Source: Cololabis saira
Lineage: Eukaryota > Chordata > Actinopteri > Beloniformes > Belonidae
Assembly (NCBI RefSeq): GCF_033807715.1
Contig: NC_084607.1
Span: 20,276,941-20,340,940 of the forward strand
Length of the DNA: 64,000 nucleotides
Direction: 5' to 3'
The notes under the pieces: model-generated
The model's input: only the letters and a program-made list of their open reading frames with translations
What the model was told of the DNA's origin: nothing
Databases searched by the model: none
Position numbers and translations under genes: made by a program
Shown here: piece by piece, positions 8,754-64,000 of the stretch
Layout of the letters: the number at the start of each line of letters is the position of its first letter
Numbering within the stretch: position 1 is the stretch's first letter

Positions 8754-10744
8754 AGCTACAATATTACAGAGGTGCTTTTTTTTTTTTTGCTCCCCAGGCT
8801 GCAGTGACTTAAATTACAAATGCATATTTTTCTGCTTTATATTGAACTCTATGGATTTAAATGTATAGGGTGATATGTATATATTCTGTTCAATTTATGT
8901 AGACTCAACTGAATTGTTTAATTTAAACATGCAAAGAGAAGCTAGAAAGTTACTGGTTCAAGTTCTGCTGTGACATTTTTCATTTTCATGTTACCTGACA
9001 CAATCCAGAAACTTGAGTGTTAGGCTCACTGACAATGCAATATTGCCCAAAATAGTAAATCTGAGGGTGTGATTGTCTGTGTAACCCTGCAATGGAATAA
9101 CGATCTTGGACTATTATCTGTGGACTATGCAAATGCATAGGACCCCAAAACTGAACGTTCAACTTCACCAAAGTAGAATTTAAATTTTATCGGTTAACAT
9201 TTATTCCAGTGACCATTGAGATTTTTTTTCTTTAATGGAATCACAATATTTCGTTAAGACATGAATCGTGGTGTGAGCCATAAAGCTGTTGTAAGCTTTT
9301 TCATGAAAGGTGTAACGTGGTTGCTCTACTGATGAGCTTCCCTTTCAGGATTGTTTAGTGTGTAACCGCAACCATCAGAATGACTACATAATAAACTAAC
9401 CTGGCCGTGATACACTAATCCTTTTTCAATAGATTTAAAAAAGAAAATTGTAATACTTCCTGGTAAATTACAATTATCTCTGCAGTTTACATTCCAATTT
9501 ACAGAAATATGAAGCAGGCTTTCATCTGCGCACCATGATGATGCCATCCAGTGATATGAACCCTCCTGGTGGTCAGAGAAGGATGATAAGCTAGCAAGCT
9601 TTGCTAAGGACAACATATCTCACCAAATGCAAACATTTTTATTTATTTATATATGTATACATAATTCTTTTTTTGGAGGGGGGGGGGGGGTCAAACTGGT
9701 TAGTCTAATGCAAAGCTTGCAGAGCTTTAATGTGGCAGCGTCCCTTTTTACTCAATTGGAAGATGGTTAAATCACACACTGAACATGACTGCTACGTTAC
9801 AACAGATACAGGATCTACTACTTTGCAATTAAACTGCCTCAAAACATGTGCTGAGAAATTTAGCCTTTGAATTTAGTCCAACCTGCTTGAAATTCATGTT
9901 AAATTGTAATCCACCGAGTACTAGATGTACCAAGTCCTGCATTAATTATTACTGATATGCAATGATGAGATCTAAGAGGGCATCCCAAAATCCTTCAGGA
10001 GCTACTAAAATCTGTTGCATGATAGTGCAATTTCAAAAAGAGATTAGTTCTAAATGTATAACCATTAGGCTAAAATTTGTATCACCAAAGTCTTAAAAGC
10101 TACATGTGATTTGTTTCCTTACTGTATGATCTTGGTGATTAAGCATTAGACGTGTATTTTTTATAAGGACTTTTAGAGGCAACATCCTCAATGGACATAA
10201 ATGAGAAAAAATATAATTAGAGTACGTGAACTCTTCTAAAAACGTAACTGTCTCTAATTTAATCAAACTAATATGAAAGGAGAAATACAGTAGTTAGCTT
10301 GGTGATTAGCAGTAGCTAGGAAGTTACTGTTTCGAATCCTGAACAACCCTTAATCTGCCCACACTTATGATACCATCCAATTTATGTTAACCAGCCTGGT
10401 GGCGCATTACAGAATAACCACCTTCTAGTAACTCTTAAATCCTCTTCCTGTAAACTATGCCTCACAAATGTAACACGATCATCCTGACCAACATGGAAGC
10501 ATTAACAATCAATGCTTTTAAGGTACTTATATTTCTAAATCTAAGAAGGGGTCCTGTGGGGATCAACTCCCTATGCGATTTTCAGAAAAGGGACAGCATC
10601 CCTCATGCATACCCAACAAAAACAGAGTCAGTCAACATCTCGAGCGTTCACCCATTAGTCCACTTCCAGAATTCTTCACACTGCTCTGAAAACCAGTTTC
10701 TCCACACAAAATCTCATATTGGAATACTTTGAAAATAGAAATAA

Positions 10745-10779
10745 CTTGGAGGAGGTTTGAATGCCAAACCTCCTCCAAG
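10745..10779. repeat. Perfect hairpin at duplication breakpoint
   Basis: CTTGGAGGAGGTTTG at 10745-10759 is followed by a 5-base loop and its exact complement at 10765-10779, giving a 15-bp stem. It lies exactly where similarity to the upstream flank of unit A ends and similarity to the repeat array begins. Confidence 0.85.
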
Positions 10780-11310
10780 CTAAGCTGCTAATATGGTTAA
10801 GGGGTCCAGCCAAGGCAGCGGTGATGCTGGTCCTTCAACTCAGTATGCTTCCCTGCCACAGCAACCATCGGTGAATGCCAGGCCTGCTCAACGCTACGCT
10901 GCTAATATGGTCAACGGGTCCAGCCAAGGTGGTGCTGGGTCTTCAACCTGGTATGCTTCCCTGCCACAGCAACCATTGGTGAATGCTGAACCATCACATT
11001 TGTATAGGGCTCCCATAAGCAAACCGTAATTTCAGCATACAGTGGGAACCCCATCTTCCTCCAATGATAGGATGGGCTTATCTGATTTCTTTGACTGGAA
11101 CTTCAACTTTGATCAAATGAGCAGCCTCAAAACATGGTAGCTGGAACCCAGAGAGACGACCTACCAATGCGTCCACATAAGAAACTTCTTATCCAGTCCA
11201 AAAGTGGCTACAAGCGTGGGAGGGTTCTGCAGTCAAAATCCACTTACACTCCAGAATATGGAGCATCACAGAAGGTTGCTTGGCGCTTAAACCCCTTTGA
11301 GGGCCTGTAA
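10780..11310 (+). pseudogene. Truncated duplicate of the repeat-protein gene
   Basis: Begins within a repeat unit (GCTGCTAATATGGTTAAGGG), has about two 114-bp units, then the conserved tail. It lacks promoter, signal-peptide exons and most of the array. A stop (TAA) at 11027-11029 replaces the serine codon after the KP residues. Downstream there is a 3-base loss in the FFGDW region and a 4-base loss after the FDQM codons that shifts frame. Similarity continues into a KSGYKR-like segment and a polyadenylation-like AATAAA at 11433. It is a decayed paralogue with no expected product. Confidence 0.85.
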
Positions 11311-11634
11311 AAAAACCAAGCTACAAGTAAAGTCTGAACACTCAAAGGTATGGCTTAGGCTTGTAATTATGAGAGGATCTACTTTGACTGTATACCTCCT
11401 GGCTTGTAGATGGCTTTTGGTGACTTGGAAGAAATAAAGCTTTTAAACTGAGTCTCTGTGGAATCTTGAAACTGTAGTAGTAGCCCTTGCATGCATGCAC
11501 CATCCCTGAGAAACTGGTATGGATGAAAGTAATGCTTCCCTATGCGAAGTGGGATTCTGGTCAATTAAACAGTGTTTAAGAAAAGGGTTTCCCCACCCAT
11601 TACTCAAACCTGTAGTTCAAGAAATGTGACTTAC

Positions 11635-12120
<486 letters not shown>

Positions 12121-14339
12121 GTGACGGAGAATGCCTTTAATTACCGTGGGAATGTATAGTTTCAATAAGTTTAGAGGTTGCTATCCCGGAAAAGTTCTAC
12201 GAAAGTTTTTTCAACATTGTCCATTTGATCTGGCGTTTGAATGCAATGAGGCAATAACTTCCTATGTATCAGTTTGTAGCTACACCTTAGGGTTTTTTTT
12301 TTTTTTTTATGGTTGTGTAGGAATTGTCTATCTGTAGAATTTTAACAGGCCGTAGTTGTGCCAGTCTTGCATCAACAAGTTTCTGGTGAATGACCAATTT
12401 TTTTTCGAAAAACGGGATTTCATCACATTTTCATTGTGATGTGAGAAAAGACCAGATGTTAGAAAAGACCAAACAGCCTAGGTATGCTGGACAGGCAAAC
12501 ATACGAGGAGCACCTGAACGCAACATGTCTCAATCAGCCAGCGACAATTCCTTCAATTGTAAGTCTTCGCTGCTATCTTGTGGACACAAAGTACATTGCA
12601 AGCTTTTTTATTAAACACGGCAAGAATGTAACGTATCAACTACACTGTAATACACGTTTTAATTTGCATATGTTACCCATTCGCAGTGGCGACAAGAAAA
12701 ATGTATTGAGTTTTGTCTGGTAATGTATTTGGTAGATTGGTAGACTTAAGCCCTTTTCACATAGAACGCGCAAAGCCCACTTGATATTTGTATCATGTTG
12801 GAAGGTGCAGCAGCCAGATAACATAACCGGGTCCCGTTCAAGCACTGACAGGGATGAGCGATTTTCTTAAAGAATTGCACATGATTATGATATTAATCAC
12901 AAATAAATAAATACAAAACAATGATGGCAAATTGGCAAAATGAATATCATGTTTAGAGATTGATCGGCTGTTCCAACAAAATAAACTTTTGAGCCAGCTG
13001 TGACTCAGGTGGACGATAGGGCATCAGATCATGGAGTCGGTCTGAATAAATGTAAACATAAGAACAACGTGTGAGTCAGGGGTTTACACAGAGGAGAAAA
13101 AATTGATTTACAGGTACAAGTTGGTTGAATTACAGAAGACTCAAAAATAAGGATGTTTTTTTTTTTTCATTTGATTTTTTAATGATCAGGTTTAGTTACA
13201 GGAGGTTCCTGCTTGTTTTTCTTCAAGTATCAGGAGGCCCCACGTGAAATCCCTCATTTGAATAAAATATAAAGAGGCGGCAATATGGGATATCTGGTCA
13301 CATTCGTCTCCGTCTGCATCTATGAAGGTGCTGGAATATTGCTTTATCCCTAGCAGTGAAAATCCCAGTTTGGTTCCTCTGACTGACATACAATTATTTA
13401 TGAAACAGGATTATTAATAAAGAGGTAGGCCTATTCATTTATCAACATGTTACTGTTGGCACCTGTCTGAAGCAGTATGCATATGCAGGAGGTACATTAA
13501 CAAGGACACCAGTTAAATTTCAGGGATCATGAGAAGATTGATAGAAAAGATAAAGAAGCTAAGTGCACAGTGATGAACAAAACTGTTTATGGTTTTAAGA
13601 ATTATTTTGACATGCGACTTTTCGTGATTTATTTAAAAATCTAAAATGATTTAAAACGCAACCTTGTGAAAAGTTTAGATTAGAACTAAAACATTTTGTG
13701 GGCATCTGGGTTGCGCAAATTTGATAGACACGTTGCTTCATGAAAAGGAGACTTGATAATTTGGACACCACTATAAAGGTGCATGTGCCTCTGAAATATA
13801 GATGAAAGAGAAGCTGATTGTTTGGCAGTTAAAGGTAAAGGCAGAAAAGGGCTGAGCGGGCTGCTTTTTAGGTCCAGGTGAAAATCTGGACCGTTAAAAA
13901 AAAAATTGAATATGAACTAGGTTATCCCACTATTAATGAAGAAAATGTCTTAAACATGGTGTGTGATTGTGTTTAATTTATTATGCTTTTTTTTTTTTAA
14001 ATACATTTGAATACAATTTTAAAAGAAGAAGATGAGGAAGAAATGTCAAATACACACCTCCTGCCTAGGTCCACATGCACATTCACAATAATAAGTGTGT
14101 CAAGTCTTGACAAGATTATCATAAAGATAGTAAAGTAAATATGCTAAGCAAAAAAACAACCAAATCTTTGTTCTCCATTGTAGAAGCCACTGAATTTGTC
14201 CATGAACGTCCATAAAGGAAGTTTCATATTTCCAAACCAACTGCTTGTGGAAGAGCATTGAGCTGTCTGCGCTACACGCTGGTTCCTGTAGATGGCAGCA
14301 GTAACGCACAGTGACTGGAGCGTTCAAAAGAAGAAGAAA
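12121..14339. other. Intergenic region between divergent prkca and cep112
   Basis: AT-rich, with T-runs at about 12293 and 13157. A fragment resembling one terminus of the element at 54294 occurs at 12748-12780 (AAGCCCTTTTCACATAGAA). The short open frame 12524-12560 ends at a GTAAGT but has no family match. No apoh or other exon was recognised. Confidence 0.5.

Positions 14340-64000
<49,661 letters not shown>

Larger units (their letters stand above)
6470..9620. repeat. Segmental duplication unit B, gene body lost
   Basis: Non-transposon parts (6580-6733, 7550-7790, 9180-9610) match flanks of units A and C. For instance CTACTAAAATCTGTTGCATGATAG at about 9999 is matched at about 7771, and AATAAACTAACCTGGC at 9389 is matched at 2729. 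Two transposons (6734-7549 and 7809-8751) interrupt it. No copy of the repeat-protein exons is left. Confidence 0.6.
9680..11320. repeat. Segmental duplication unit C
   Basis: 9690-9840 matches the start of unit A. 10345-10740 matches 2930-3500 upstream of the intact gene, including GGATCAACTC and TTGGAATACTTTGAAAA. 10780-11300 matches the repeat array and tail. Relative to unit A, everything between about 3490 and the repeat array (promoter, exons 1-2, start of exon 3) is deleted. Confidence 0.7.

Noticed and set aside
12524..12562. ATG with an 11-codon frame followed by GTAAGT as a first exon of another gene
   Set aside because: No partner exon in phase, no family match, and too short to support.

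Overview
The window is vertebrate nuclear DNA, almost certainly from a teleost fish. Coding exons are short and separated by kilobase introns with GT/AG borders. Long dinucleotide and tetranucleotide microsatellites are common, and the introns are full of small non-autonomous DNA transposons (hAT-type with 8-bp target duplications, TTAA-flanked elements, foldback MITEs) plus one truncated non-LTR retrotransposon. No prokaryotic or organellar features and no rRNA or tRNA genes were seen.

Three genes are supported. (1) The minus strand at 11,978-11,635 carries the first two coding exons of a conventional protein kinase C. They encode the pseudosubstrate and the start of the C1A zinc finger, and the gene is called prkca from its neighbour. 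The rest of that gene lies off the left edge, so everything from 1 to 11,634 is its intron 2. (2) Inside that intron, on the opposite strand (3,958-6,263), sits a complete three-exon gene for a secreted, cysteine-free protein of about 715 residues. It is built on ten tandem 38-residue units, and I do not recognise its family. A second, broken copy lies at 10,780-11,310, and flanking sequence shows the locus went through tandem segmental duplication into at least three units. (3) From 14.34 kb to beyond the right edge, plus strand, runs cep112 (ccdc46), a centrosomal coiled-coil protein. One non-coding and 15 coding exons were placed by reading frame, splice phase and remembered similarity to human CEP112. 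They give about 547 residues, roughly the first half of the protein; the remaining exons lie beyond 64,000.

prkca and cep112 are divergent, with about 2.4 kb between their first exons. As I recall, PRKCA and CEP112 are also divergently oriented neighbours on human 17q24, with APOH between them; no apoh exon was seen here. A sequence matching the relaxed RFX X-box pattern lies in the cep112 first exon, which suits a centrosome/cilium gene.

Layout: 1-11.6 kb, prkca intron 2 with the nested gene, its decayed duplicates and inserted transposons; 11.6-12.1 kb, prkca 5' exons; 12.1-14.3 kb, intergenic; 14.3-15.8 kb, cep112 5' exons encoding the DUF4485 domain; 15.8-46.8 kb, large introns with widely spaced exons; 46.8-62.7 kb, coiled-coil exons, one of them immediately preceded by a LINE insertion; 62.7-64 kb, intron. 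The least explained items are the nested repeat-protein gene and a set of elements sharing the boundary pattern TTAA-AG...CT-TTAA.
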